A stretch of DNA of 64,000 nt, taken from positions 248,001 through 312,000 of the forward strand of contig NZ_AQYH01000006.1 in NCBI RefSeq assembly GCF_000380505.1, read 5' to 3'. The number at the start of each line of letters is the position of its first letter. The first letter of the stretch is position 1. A program made the translations under genes and the position numbers. The stretch comes from Kaistia granuli DSM 23481 (GTDB lineage: Bacteria > Pseudomonadota > Alphaproteobacteria > Rhizobiales > Kaistiaceae). The notes below the pieces were generated by a model that was given only the letters and a program-made list of their open reading frames with translations, had not been told where the DNA came from and searched no databases. Below, piece after piece: positions 53,143-61,972 of the stretch.

Positions 53143-53685
53143 ATGGGCAGACGACCAACCATCGATCGCGAGGCACTGCTGGACGCCGCGGACCGGGTGA
53201 TCGCCAAGGTAGGCGTCATCAACCTGACGATCGACGCCGTCGCCCGCGAGGCCGGGGTCAGCAAGGGCGGCGTGCTCTATTCCTTCGGCACCAAGGACGC
53301 CCTCATCGAGGCGATGCTGCAGCGGGCCGGCGCGTCGTATGAGGGTCTCGTCGCCGACTATATGGCGGGCCGCGGCGACGAGCCCTTCGTGGCCGCGTCG
53401 GCCCATATCGACGCCAGCCATCGCGAAGACAGGATGGCGGGCGCCCGCGCCAGCGCCCTGCTCGCCAGCCTCGTGCGGTCGCCGGACTACCAAGGCGAGA
53501 TCCAGGGTTCCTACAAGGAACTGTTCGGCAAGATCGATACCGGCACGGCCGAGGGACGCAGGGCCCTGACCGCGGTGCTAGCGGCCGAGGGAGCCTTCCT
53601 GCTGCGCGGTCTGGGTCTGGTCGACATCGAGAACGACGATTGGGACGCCATCTTCGCGGACATCAAGGCGATCATGCCGCGCTGA
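53143..53685 (+). CDS. TetR-family transcriptional regulator
   Basis: A 180-residue repressor with the N-terminal helix-turn-helix DREALLDAADRVIAKVGVIN-type start and INLTIDAVAREAGVSKGGVL recognition region (about residues 27-46), followed by a helical ligand domain. It probably represses the divergent exporter gene and itself and is released by exporter substrates. Confidence 0.93.
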   Translation: MGRRPTIDREALLDAADRVIAKVGVINLTIDAVAREAGVSKGGVLYSFGTKDALIEAMLQRAGASYEGLVADYMAGRGDEPFVAASAHIDASHREDRMAGARASALLASLVRSPDYQGEIQGSYKELFGKIDTGTAEGRRALTAVLAAEGAFLLRGLGLVDIENDDWDAIFADIKAIMPR

Positions 53686-53689
53686 AAGC

Positions 53690-53717
53690 GAAGGGCCCGC
53701 GCGATGGCAGGCCCTTC
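53690..53717. terminator. Hairpin between convergent TetR and DUF2171 genes
   Basis: Perfect 8-bp stem GAAGGGCC / GGCCCTTC with a 12-base loop, five bases after the TetR stop. Confidence 0.6.
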
Positions 53718-53741
53718 CCGACTGGTTCGAAATCGAAAGCG

Positions 53742-54002
53742 CTACTCGGTGGAAGCGCCGCCCTGCTCTTCCTCGAAGGTCACGGCGACATCGGCATTGG
53801 CGGAAAGCCGAACCCGGCCGTTCTCGATATCCGCCACCAGCGCCAGCGGAATGAAGTGATGGTGGCCGGCATGCGAACCCTCGCCGCTATCGCGCTTGGT
53901 CAGCTTGATCCGGTCGCCCTCGACACCGTCGACCGTCCCGACATGGACGCCGTCGGCTCCGATGATGTCCGCATGTTCCTTGATCCGTGCTGCATCGAAC
54001 AT
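53742..54002 (-). CDS. DUF2171-domain protein
   Basis: An 86-residue soluble protein: ARIKEHADIIGADGVHVGTVDGVEGDRI then KLTKRDSGEGSHAGHHHFIP, the pattern of DUF2171 (PRC-barrel-like) proteins, many of which occur next to stress genes. A His triplet and acidic C-terminus (EEEQ) are visible. Function unknown. The glutamine-rich neighbourhood gives no clue; it ends convergently with TetR. Confidence 0.85.
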   Translation of the reverse strand: MFDAARIKEHADIIGADGVHVGTVDGVEGDRIKLTKRDSGEGSHAGHHHFIPLALVADIENGRVRLSANADVAVTFEEEQGGASTE

Positions 54003-54094
54003 TGGATACTCCTCTGTTGCGAAGGACAACGCGGAAGTCGGCGCTTGGATGCGCATGGAGGGCGGCATTCCACCCCGCTCGCGCGCCTCACATG

Positions 54095-54898
54095 TCAGCG
54101 CACCAGGAATTGCCGGAAACGTTCGGACCGGCTGCCGCCGAAGACGTCGTCGGGCGAACCCTCCTCCTCGACGACACCCTTGTGCAGGAACACCACCTTG
54201 TTGGAGACGTCGCGAGCGAAGCCCATCTCGTGCGTCACAACGAGCATGGTCCGCCCCTCCTCCGCCAGCGCCCGCATCACGCGCAGCACTTCCCCGACCA
54301 GCTCCGGATCGAGGGCCGATGTCGGCTCGTCGAACAGCATGACGCGCGGCCGCTGGGCCAGGGCGCGGGCGATAGCGGCGCGCTGCTGCTGACCGCCGGA
54401 AAGATGCGCCGGATAGTGGTCGGCCTTGTCGGCGATCCCGACCTTGGCCAACAGCTCCCTCGCCTCCTCGATACACTCGGCCTTCGGGCGTTTCTGGACA
54501 TGCACCGGTGCCTCGATGACGTTTTCCAGGATCGTCATGTGCGACCAGAGATTGAAGCTCTGGAACACCATGCCGATGCGCGAGCGCAGCCGGTCGACCT
54601 GGAGACGATCCGCGGGTTGCGGGCCGGTGCGCGTCTCCTTCAGGCGAATGACCTCGCCGCCAATGGCGATCTCGCCGCCATTCGGCACTTCCAGCATGTT
54701 GATGCAGCGCAACATGGTCGACTTGCCGGAGCCGGACGAACCGAGAATGGAGACGACGTCGCCGTCATGTGCGTCCAGCGAGACGCCCTTGAGCACCTCC
54801 AGCGCGCCGTAGCTCTTGCGCAACTGGCTGACGCGGACGGCCGGCACGCTTTCGGCGACCGGGGCGAGGGAAGCGTTCTGCGACTGCAACATGTTCAT
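54095..54898 (-). CDS. Polar amino acid/opine ABC ATPase (HisP/OccP-like)
   Basis: A 267-residue ATPase: Walker [12 protein letters not shown]-loop [24 protein letters not shown] (shared with OccP and NocP), signature LSGGQQQR, Walker [14 protein letters not shown]-loop VTHEM. It drives uptake of basic amino acids or opines. ATG overlaps the permease stop by four bases (ATGA). The matching binding protein is not here but at 61973-62833. Confidence 0.94.
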   Translation of the reverse strand: MNMLQSQNASLAPVAESVPAVRVSQLRKSYGALEVLKGVSLDAHDGDVVSILGSSGSGKSTMLRCINMLEVPNGGEIAIGGEVIRLKETRTGPQPADRLQVDRLRSRIGMVFQSFNLWSHMTILENVIEAPVHVQKRPKAECIEEARELLAKVGIADKADHYPAHLSGGQQQRAAIARALAQRPRVMLFDEPTSALDPELVGEVLRVMRALAEEGRTMLVVTHEMGFARDVSNKVVFLHKGVVEEEGSPDDVFGGSRSERFRQFLVR

Positions 54899-55617
54899 GC
54901 CGGGCCTCCTTGCTCGACGACGGCCGGCGCGGGCGCGGACCTCAGATGCGGCGTCAGCCAGTGCTCGAGAGCCTGGATGATCCGCGTGATGACGAAATTG
55001 ATGATGAGGTAGATGGCGCCGGCGACGATGAAGACCTCGATGGCGCGATAGGTCTCGGAAATCAGCTTGGCGGCGAGACCCGTCACTTCCATCAGCGTAA
55101 TGACGGAAGCGAGCGCCGTCGCCTTCACCATCAGGATTACCTCGTTGCCATATCCCGGCAGCGCCTGGCGGATCGCCAGCGGCAGCACGATGCGACGGAA
55201 GACCTGAAACCGGCTCATGCCGCAAGCCCGCGCCGCCTCGATCTGCCCGGCGGGCACCGATTGCAGGCCGCCGCGGATGATCTCGCTGCCATAGGCGGCC
55301 GTGTTGAGCGTCAACGCGATCACCGCGCACCAATAGGGCTCGCGCAGGATCGGCCAGAGCACGCTATGGCGAAGGGCCGGGAACTGGCCGAGGCCGTAAT
55401 AGATCAGGAAGATCTGCACCAGAAGCGGTGTCGAGCGGAAGACGAACACGTAGACCCGCGAGATCCAGGCCAGCGGCCGGATGCCCGACAGGCGCGCTAG
55501 CGCCAGCAGCAGCGCCAGGAAGACGCCGAGTACCACCGAGGACAGCGCCAGCTTAAGGGTCAAGGGAACGCCGGGCAGCAGCGTCAGCAGGGTCTGACAG
55601 AGGAAGGGAAAATCCAT
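54895..55617 (-). CDS. Polar amino acid/opine ABC permease (HisM/OccM-like)
   Basis: A 240-residue permease with about five membrane helices and the EAA loop [38 protein letters not shown] is the typical HisM motif. It overlaps the HisQ-like stop by one base (TGATG). Longer upstream frame is a shadow in the HisQ-like gene. Confidence 0.92.
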   Translation of the reverse strand: MDFPFLCQTLLTLLPGVPLTLKLALSSVVLGVFLALLLALARLSGIRPLAWISRVYVFVFRSTPLLVQIFLIYYGLGQFPALRHSVLWPILREPYWCAVIALTLNTAAYGSEIIRGGLQSVPAGQIEAARACGMSRFQVFRRIVLPLAIRQALPGYGNEVILMVKATALASVITLMEVTGLAAKLISETYRAIEVFIVAGAIYLIINFVITRIIQALEHWLTPHLRSAPAPAVVEQGGPA

Positions 55618-56336
55618 CACACTCTCCTCAGGCCGCGCGTGAAGCGCTGTTCGGCACGCTGCAAGGTCCAGCCAGAGACCGACGAGATGACCAGATAGAG
55701 GATCGCGGCGGCGAGGAAGAAGGTGAAGGGCTGGCGCGTCGAACCGGCGCCGATCTGCGCCTGACGCAGGATCTCGACCAGGCCGGTGACCGAGATGAGT
55801 GCCGATTCCTTGAGCACCAGCTGCCAGACATTGCCGAGCCCCGGCAGCGCGAAGCGCAGCGACAGCGGCACGATGATGCGGCGGAACACCAGCGCCCGCG
55901 ACATGCCGATGGCGACGGCCGCTTCGATCTCGCCGCGCGACACAGAGCGATAGGCGCCGCGGAAGACTTCGGTGTGATAGGCGCCGGAGACGATGCCGAT
56001 TGCCAGCGCACCTGCCAGAAATCCGGGCAGGCTGAGAAAGCCCGTCGCACCGAACATCCGGCCGATCGGCGTCAGCACGGCGCTTGATCCGAAATAGAAG
56101 AGATAGATGACGAGAAGGTCGGGAATGCCGCGCAGGACCGTGGTGTAGCCATCGGCGATGCCGCGCGTGATCCGGCCGCCGGCGATCTTCGCCCAGGCGC
56201 CCAGCGCGCCGACCATGGCACCGAAGACGAAGCCTGTCAGCGCGACGGCGATGGTCATCGCCGCCGCCTTGAACATGGCCGGCCCCCATCCGCCGGGACC
56301 GAAACTGAAGACGGTCAGTAATCCAAACTCGTTCAT
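55617..56336 (-). CDS. Polar amino acid/opine ABC permease (HisQ/OccQ-like)
   Basis: A 239-residue permease with five helices. Motif VLRGIPDLLVIYLFYFGSS and EAA loop GEIEAAVAIGMSRALVFRRI identify HisQ-type subunits. ATG 56336 is chosen with GGAA upstream; ATG 56360 would add eight residues. First gene of the transporter part; a palindrome lies 84 bases upstream. Confidence 0.9.
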   Translation of the reverse strand: MNEFGLLTVFSFGPGGWGPAMFKAAAMTIAVALTGFVFGAMVGALGAWAKIAGGRITRGIADGYTTVLRGIPDLLVIYLFYFGSSAVLTPIGRMFGATGFLSLPGFLAGALAIGIVSGAYHTEVFRGAYRSVSRGEIEAAVAIGMSRALVFRRIIVPLSLRFALPGLGNVWQLVLKESALISVTGLVEILRQAQIGAGSTRQPFTFFLAAAILYLVISSVSGWTLQRAEQRFTRGLRRV

Positions 56337-56684
56337 GTCGTGTTCCAGTGGTGGAGGCATCCGGCCGGAGCGGCGGCAACCCAGCGGGGTCGAGCTCCGA
56401 GACAGTCCGATCGCGGCAAGCGGAATGTCATTCCGCCGGCATCGCGCCGATTGCCGAACCCGGCAGGCGTCGCATCCTCGGACGCGCCGCGGCCGTTTTC
56501 TCGGCTATGGTCATCACACCCGTTTCCCTGTTGTTTCGAGCCGCGCAGCAGACGACCATTCTTCGGAATGAACCATCCGGTTTCACCCAAGGCAAGGTTC
56601 AGGCCATTCGCCGCCCCCTCCTCTTGCCACTGCCTCCTGTCCAATGCCCCGCCCTCCCCGGCAGTCGATACGTGAAACCGCGTC
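56337..56684. promoter_or_regulatory. Promoter region of the HisQMP-like operon, palindrome at 56420-56436
   Basis: This 348-base gap follows the MATE gene and contains no convincing gene. It holds a perfect inverted repeat GCGGAATG-T-CATTCCGC (56420-56436), 84 bases before the HisQ-like start, a likely operator for a regulator such as the Lrp- or LysR-type proteins of the same region. Confidence 0.5.
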
Positions 56685-58154
56685 TCAGTTCGCCTCGGCG
56701 GGCGCGACGCTCGCCCCTTCGCCAAATGGCCCGACGATCGCAGCGCCTTCGCGGTCGCCGGCCGCGCGCAGCCGCCTGGCAAGGCTCGCCCAGCGCAGGC
56801 CCATCAGGACCGCGACGACGCCGAGACCGAGCGCCAGCCCCATCCAAACGCCCTTGCCCTGCAGGCCGAAAACGAAACCGAGGATCAGGCCGGCCGGCAG
56901 CCCCAGCCCCCAATAGCCGAGCGCTGCCAACAGCATCGGAATGCGGGTGTCGTGCATGCCGCGCAGCATGCCCGCCAGGACGCCCTGCGCGGCATCGGCG
57001 ATCTGGAACAGTCCGGCATAAAAAAGGAACTGGGTGGCATAAAAGATCACGCCGACGCTCGCCGCCGCGTCCGAGCCAAGGAAAATCCGAGCGATGGTAG
57101 CCGGGATCGACACCAGCATCGCGGCCGTGCCGACCGCGAACACCAGCGCCATTCCAAGCGCCGTCCAGCCGGCGCGCGCTGCCCCCTCGGCATCGCCGGC
57201 GCCACGGGCCCTGGCAATCCGGATCGTCGCCGCCTGCCCCAGTCCGATCGGCACCTTGAAGGCGAGCGACACAACCTGCATCGCGATCGAATGCGCCGCC
57301 AGCTGCTCGACACCGAACCGGCCGACCGCCAGCAACGCCGCATAAAAGATGCCGGCCTCGAAGAAGATGGTAAGGCCGATCGGCACGCTCATCTGCCAGA
57401 AGGCGCCGAAGCCCTGCGTGTCGAAGCGCCACGAGCGCTTGCTCCAGGCGATGCGCCGCGTTCTCCTGTCGGCTCGCACCACGCCATACATGCCGGCGAG
57501 CAGCACGATCGAACCGCAGAAGGTCGCCGCACCCACACCCGAAAGACCGAGCGCAGGCAAGCCGTAGCGGCCCGGGATCAGCAGCCAGCCGACGCCCGCA
57601 TTCACCGCCACGCCCAGCGCGACGACCATCAGCGTCGAGGCATTGCGGCCGGTCGAGCCGACAAAGGCCCGGATCAGGCGAAACGCCAGATAGGGCAGCA
57701 GCGACCACATCAGCGGCCGCATCACCGACTGGGCGGCGTCGGCCACCGCCGCCTCCTGCCCGAACATCAGCGCAATCGCATGGACGTTCCAGAGGATCGG
57801 CCAGACCACCAGGCTGCAGAGCAGGATACTGAGAAAGCCATGATCGAGCACACGACGGATCGCCCGGACGTTCGAACGCCGGCCGCCGATCGCGCTGCTG
57901 ATCAGGGCCATCGCCGCCGCGTCCAGCCCGCCCAGCACGCTCATCGCCAGCGTCACCATGCCGATCGACAGCGCCGCGCCCGCCAGCTCGACGGCGCCGA
58001 TCTGGCCGACCAGCGTCAGATTGGTGACGGCGAAGGCGTTCGGCGCGATGTTGGTGAGCATCAGCGGAACGGCCAGCTGAGCCGTCGCGACGACGTCGCG
58101 CCACGCCGAACGCGGCACCGCTCCTGCAAGGCTCGAGGGTGGCGCCATGTTCAC
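56685..58154 (-). CDS. MATE-family efflux transporter (NorM-like)
   Basis: A 489-residue, twelve-helix sodium- or proton-driven multidrug exporter. The N-terminal lobe reads PLMLTNIAPNAFAVTNLTLV; second-lobe repeat PIGLTIFFEAGIFYAALLAV. GTG 58154 overlaps the ornithine cyclodeaminase stop by four bases (GTGA); ATG 58148 is an alternative. Its place inside an arginine/ornithine operon suggests export of a pathway by-product or protection from a toxic analogue; that is inference. Confidence 0.9.
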   Translation of the reverse strand: MNMAPPSSLAGAVPRSAWRDVVATAQLAVPLMLTNIAPNAFAVTNLTLVGQIGAVELAGAALSIGMVTLAMSVLGGLDAAAMALISSAIGGRRSNVRAIRRVLDHGFLSILLCSLVVWPILWNVHAIALMFGQEAAVADAAQSVMRPLMWSLLPYLAFRLIRAFVGSTGRNASTLMVVALGVAVNAGVGWLLIPGRYGLPALGLSGVGAATFCGSIVLLAGMYGVVRADRRTRRIAWSKRSWRFDTQGFGAFWQMSVPIGLTIFFEAGIFYAALLAVGRFGVEQLAAHSIAMQVVSLAFKVPIGLGQAATIRIARARGAGDAEGAARAGWTALGMALVFAVGTAAMLVSIPATIARIFLGSDAAASVGVIFYATQFLFYAGLFQIADAAQGVLAGMLRGMHDTRIPMLLAALGYWGLGLPAGLILGFVFGLQGKGVWMGLALGLGVVAVLMGLRWASLARRLRAAGDREGAAIVGPFGEGASVAPAEAN

Positions 58155-59221
58155 GTCGCGGCGGCAGCCATGCCGCCGGCGGCCAGCGGCGAGGATCGCA
58201 TCAGCATGCCGAAGAGATCCCTGGGGTCGTCGGGATCCGCGATGAGGTCGAGTTCGTCATAGGCGCCCGTGTGCAAGATCTGCTGCTGCACATAGCGCAG
58301 AGCCGAGAAGTCCTCGATGGCAAAGCCAACGGAATCGAACAGGGTGATTTGCCGGTCGTCGCGCCGCCCTTCGGCCGAGCCGGCGATGACCTGCCAAAGC
58401 TCCTGTACCGGATGATTGCCGGCAAGTTGTTGGATTTCGCCTTCAACCCGTGTCTGCGGCGGATACTCCACAAAAATATCGGAGCGGACAAGGATGTCGC
58501 GATGCAGTTCGGTCTTGCCGGGGCAATCGCCGCCGACCGCGTTGATGTGGACGCCGGCGCCGATCATGTTGTCCGACAGAATAGTCGCATACTGCTTGTC
58601 GGCGGTCGCGGTCGTGATGATCTGCGCTCCCTCGACAGCGACAGCGGACGATTCGCAGGTCGTGACCGTGAAGCCGCGGGCCCGCAGATTCGCGGCGCAT
58701 TTCGCGGTGGCGGTGGTGTCGATATCGAACAGGCGGACCCGCTCGATTCCGAGCAACGCCTTGAAGGCGAGCGCCTGGAATTCCGATTGCGCGCCATTGC
58801 CGATGATCGCCATGCAGGCGGCGTTCCTCGGCGCCAGATACTTCGCCGCGACGGCCGAGGTCGCGGCGGTCCTAAGCGCTGTCAGGATGGTCATTTCGGA
58901 CAGAAGGACCGGATAGCCCGTGGCGACATCGGACAGCAGGCCAAAGGCCGTCACCGTCTGCAGTCCCTCGCCCGTGTTCCCGGGGTGGCCATTGACGTAT
59001 TTGAAGCCGTACAGCGTTCCGTCGCTCGTCGGCATCAGTTCGATCACGCCCTCGACGCTATGGGCGGCGATGCGCGGCGTCTTGTCGAAGCTCGGCCAGC
59101 GGCGGAAGTCCGCCTCGATCGTCGCCGCCAGCTCCACCAGGAAGCGCTCGACCCCGATGGCATGAACCAGCTTCATCATGCGATCGACGCTGACGAACGG
59201 CACGACGTTGAGTTTGCTCAT
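58151..59221 (-). CDS. Ornithine cyclodeaminase
   Basis: A 356-residue enzyme of the OCD/mu-crystallin family that converts ornithine to proline with loss of ammonia, using bound NAD. Rossmann motif IIGNGAQSEFQALAF (about residue 140), the catalytic Asp stretch AVGGDCPGKTELHRDIL and GTLYGFKYVNGHPGNT substrate region are typical of true ornithine cyclodeaminases of rhizobia and agrobacteria. Begins five bases after the arginase stop. Confidence 0.93.
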   Translation of the reverse strand: MSKLNVVPFVSVDRMMKLVHAIGVERFLVELAATIEADFRRWPSFDKTPRIAAHSVEGVIELMPTSDGTLYGFKYVNGHPGNTGEGLQTVTAFGLLSDVATGYPVLLSEMTILTALRTAATSAVAAKYLAPRNAACMAIIGNGAQSEFQALAFKALLGIERVRLFDIDTTATAKCAANLRARGFTVTTCESSAVAVEGAQIITTATADKQYATILSDNMIGAGVHINAVGGDCPGKTELHRDILVRSDIFVEYPPQTRVEGEIQQLAGNHPVQELWQVIAGSAEGRRDDRQITLFDSVGFAIEDFSALRYVQQQILHTGAYDELDLIADPDDPRDLFGMLMRSSPLAAGGMAAAAT

Positions 59222-59226
59222 CGGGA

Positions 59227-60147
59227 TCAGCCTGCCTTGAGGGAAAGGGGAAGGATACGCCGGCCGAACAGGCTCGCGGCGAGGTCGACGACGAGGGAGG
59301 CCGTGCGGCCGTCGACATCGAGATCGGGATTGAGCTCGACGAGGTCGAGGCTGGTGACCAGCCCGCTCTCGAACAGGAGCTCCATGACGAGATGCGCCTC
59401 CCGGTAGGTCGCGCCGCCCGGCACCGGTGTGCCGACAGCCGGCGCGATCGCGGGCTCGAGAAAATCGACGTCGAAGCTGACATGCAGCAGCCCGTCCGCC
59501 GCCCGAACCCGGTCCAGGAACGCCTCGAGCAGCACGGCCATGCCGCGCCGGTCGATCTCGCTCATGTCATGGATCGTCACACCGCTGGCACCGAGCGCCC
59601 TCGCCTCGGCCGGGTCGACGCTGCGAATGCCCAGCGCGCAGATCCGCGCCGGATCGACCGGCGTCGCAAGCGGCGGAAAATACCCCTCGAAGCCCGGCAG
59701 CCCGCAGGCATAGGCAAGCGGGACCCCGTGCAGATTGCCGCTCTCGGTGGTGTCCAGCGTGTGGAAATCCGGATGGGCATCGAGCCAGAGGACGAAGAGC
59801 GGACGACCGCTTTCGGCGGCGCGCCGCGACAGTCCGGTAAGCGTGCCCGCCGCGACGCTGTGATCGCCGCCGATGAAGACGGGAAAGCCCGTCTCGCTCG
59901 CCGCATGCGCGGCGGCGGCGATGGCGGCGGTCCAGGCGCTCAGCTCGGCCAGCTTCCGCACCGCCGGATTGGCATGGGCGATCGCCGGCAGCGGTCCCGG
60001 CCGCACAACGCCGCCATCCAGAACCTGATGCCCGAGGCTCGCCAGCGCCTGCGCCAGCCCGGCCGCTTCCAGAGCCTCCGCGCCGCGGGCACACCCCTCG
60101 CGGCCCGTTCCCTCATGCACGGGAACCTTGATTATCTTGCACTGCAT
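59227..60147 (-). CDS. Arginase
   Basis: A 306-residue ureohydrolase-family enzyme that splits arginine to ornithine and urea. The dimanganese site is complete: His in GGDHSVAAG, Asp-Ala-His-Pro-Asp-Phe-His in LDAHPDFHT, and Asp pair in SFDVDFLEP; substrate Glu in LVELNPDLD. Length and the REGCARG-type N-terminus match true arginases. GAGG lies five bases before ATG 60147; ATG 60150 is an alternative. With the next gene it gives arginine to ornithine to proline. Confidence 0.94.
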   Translation of the reverse strand: MQCKIIKVPVHEGTGREGCARGAEALEAAGLAQALASLGHQVLDGGVVRPGPLPAIAHANPAVRKLAELSAWTAAIAAAAHAASETGFPVFIGGDHSVAAGTLTGLSRRAAESGRPLFVLWLDAHPDFHTLDTTESGNLHGVPLAYACGLPGFEGYFPPLATPVDPARICALGIRSVDPAEARALGASGVTIHDMSEIDRRGMAVLLEAFLDRVRAADGLLHVSFDVDFLEPAIAPAVGTPVPGGATYREAHLVMELLFESGLVTSLDLVELNPDLDVDGRTASLVVDLAASLFGRRILPLSLKAG

Positions 60148-60268
60148 CATCGCCTCGCTTCGTCCGACAAGGAGGATCCTCGCGATTCGCGGCAGGCGAA
60201 AGCAGGCAAATTGCATTATTTGCAGAGAGTATTTATCATTATGGCAAGTCAGATTATCCGAATTGGCA

Positions 60269-60709
60269 ATGATGGATACGATCGATCATCAACTCATCAC
60301 CCGGCTCCGCCATGACGGCCGGCGCAGCATCTCGGATCTGGCCGACGATCTCGGCCTCACGCGCGCCACGGTTCGCTCACGGCTCGACCGACTGGTGAAG
60401 TCCGGCGAGATCATCGGCTTCACGGTGATCCTGCGATCGGATGCCGTGGACCTGCCGGTGCGCGGCATCATGCTGATCGAGATCGGCGGCCAGATCACCG
60501 ATACCGTCATCGCGGCGCTAAGCGGCTTTCCGGAGATTTCGAGCGTCCACACCACCAATGGCAAATGGGACCTGGTGGTCGAGATGGGCACGTCGGATCT
60601 GATCGAATTCGACAAGCTGCTGCGCCAGATCCGCCTCATCCCCGGCATCATCGGCAGCGAGACCAATCTGCTGCTGGCGACACCGCGCAGCGTCAAGGCG
60701 CGGCTCTAG
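60269..60709 (+). CDS. Lrp/AsnC-family transcriptional regulator
   Basis: A 146-residue regulator: N-terminal helix-turn-helix (SISDLADDLGLTRATVRSRL, about residues 20-40) and a C-terminal RAM ligand domain (GFPEISSVHTTNGKWDLVVE). It is divergent from arginase across 121 bases and probably controls it according to an amino acid such as arginine or ornithine. Its stop codon lies inside the intergenic repeat. Confidence 0.92.
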   Translation: MMDTIDHQLITRLRHDGRRSISDLADDLGLTRATVRSRLDRLVKSGEIIGFTVILRSDAVDLPVRGIMLIEIGGQITDTVIAALSGFPEISSVHTTNGKWDLVVEMGTSDLIEFDKLLRQIRLIPGIIGSETNLLLATPRSVKARL

Positions 60710-60810
60710 ATCATGTCATCATCCTGGAAACGCTGAAATGATCTAGCTGTCGTGTGTGGTCGCGCTTTCTTCACGCGAACCGGTGTCCACTTCGCTCGAA
60801 AGCGCTCTAG
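60706..60810. repeat. CTAG-bounded mosaic intergenic repeat
   Basis: A composite palindromic element of the type often seen between genes of rhizobia. Part one: CTAGATCAT (60706-60714) with ATGATCTAG (60738-60746). Part two: GCGCTTTC (60762-60769) with GAAAGCGC (60798-60805), with CGCGAACCGG and TCCACTTCGC inside the loop. Both outer ends are CTAG and they contribute the TAG stop codons of the convergent Lrp and LysR genes. Possibly a bidirectional terminator. Confidence 0.8.
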
Positions 60811-61694
60811 GCGAACTGCTCTTCGAGATAGAGCCGCAGCTCCAGCTCGAAACGCTGCTGCAGCAGCGACGAGACATGCGACCGGCTGCGCGTCAGATAG
60901 ACATGGCAGGGCACGCGCGGCTCGAACGGCCGGATGGCGATCAGGCCGCGCCAGCGCTCCGCTGCGAACGGATCGACGATCGAGATGCCGAGCCCCTCGG
61001 CAACCAGCGCGCAGGCCGAATCGCCGAAATGCGCCTCGAAGCGCGGCTCGACCCGAACTCCGGCCTCGTCGAGGCTGCGCTCCACCGCCTGGCGCGAGCC
61101 GTCCTCCCGCCCCATCGCGATGAAGGTTTCGTCGCCGATATCCGCCGCCTCGATCCTGTCTTTCTGGGCGAGCGGATGCTGCAGCGGCAGCACGCAGACG
61201 GACGCCGTCTCGAAGATCAGATCACAGCTCGTCGCCGGGTCAATCACCGGCATCGCCATCAGCCCGATGTCGACCTGCTTGCTGGCGGCAAGCTCCGCGA
61301 TGCGCACAGAGGCCTCCGGCATCAGCGCCAGGCGAAGCTTGGGATGGCGGCCGGCAAAGCCGCTGATGAAGCGGGGCAGCACGATGCTAGAGAGCGCGGG
61401 ATAGGCGCCAACGATCAGCCGGCCGGCCTCCAATTGCTGGATGTCGCCGGCAAGCCGCCGCAGCCGCATCATCCCCTTGACGATCTGGCCGGCCTCCTCG
61501 TGCAGCAATTGCGCCTCGGCGGTCGGCACCAGCCGCCCCCTGCGGCGGACGAACAGCTGGATCTTGAGCGTGTGCTCGAGATTGGTGATGTGGGCGCTGA
61601 CAGAGGGCTGCGAGATACGCAGGAGGTGGCTGGCCCCGATGACGGTGCCGGCTTCCATCACGGCCCGAAACGCTTCCAGCTGCCTGTAGTTCAT
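60807..61694 (-). CDS. LysR-family regulator, OccR/NocR-like
   Basis: A 295-residue LysR regulator: QLEAFRAVMEAGTVIGASHL and SQPSVSAHITNLEHTLKIQL as winged helix, then a periplasmic-binding-like effector domain. The RQLEAFRAVME start and LVPTAEAQLLHEEA linker resemble OccR/NocR, the octopine and nopaline catabolism activators. It is divergent from a NocT-like binding-protein gene and has a LysR box in front, so it likely activates uptake when the opine or arginine derivative is present. Confidence 0.9.
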   Translation of the reverse strand: MNYRQLEAFRAVMEAGTVIGASHLLRISQPSVSAHITNLEHTLKIQLFVRRRGRLVPTAEAQLLHEEAGQIVKGMMRLRRLAGDIQQLEAGRLIVGAYPALSSIVLPRFISGFAGRHPKLRLALMPEASVRIAELAASKQVDIGLMAMPVIDPATSCDLIFETASVCVLPLQHPLAQKDRIEAADIGDETFIAMGREDGSRQAVERSLDEAGVRVEPRFEAHFGDSACALVAEGLGISIVDPFAAERWRGLIAIRPFEPRVPCHVYLTRSRSHVSSLLQQRFELELRLYLEEQFA

Positions 61695-61723
61695 GAACCG
61701 CGATCCCCGTTCGCATCGAAGCT

Positions 61724-61738
61724 ATAGGATAAAGCTAT
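61724..61738. promoter_or_regulatory. LysR-type box ATAG-N7-CTAT
   Basis: A 15-base palindrome containing the T-N11-A core of LysR-family sites, 30 bases before the LysR gene start in the 278-base divergent region. OccR recognises the related ATAA-N7-TTAT form, supporting autoregulation and control of the divergent operon. The rest of the region shows no gene. Confidence 0.65.
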
Positions 61739-61972
61739 CAACTGCGAAGCTTTTCATATTTGTCAGCGGCGCTGGAATGCGCTTGGATCGCCGGTGTTGT
61801 GCAGGACTTCCAGCCGACCGACGCGGTGATCGGCCACCGCTTCACCACAACGAATGCAGCTCGCAGGCAGAGCGCGGGGACCATCGATCGCTGTCGGCGC
61901 AAAGCGTCGACCAAGCCAGGAAACCTGACCGCGCGCCGGCGAATTCATCAAAAACGAGACCAGAGGGTTCTG

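Noticed and set aside
51541-53493. 650-residue version of the multidrug exporter
   Set aside because: The first 146 residues cross the divergent promoter and the TetR gene; the known family start is at 53055.
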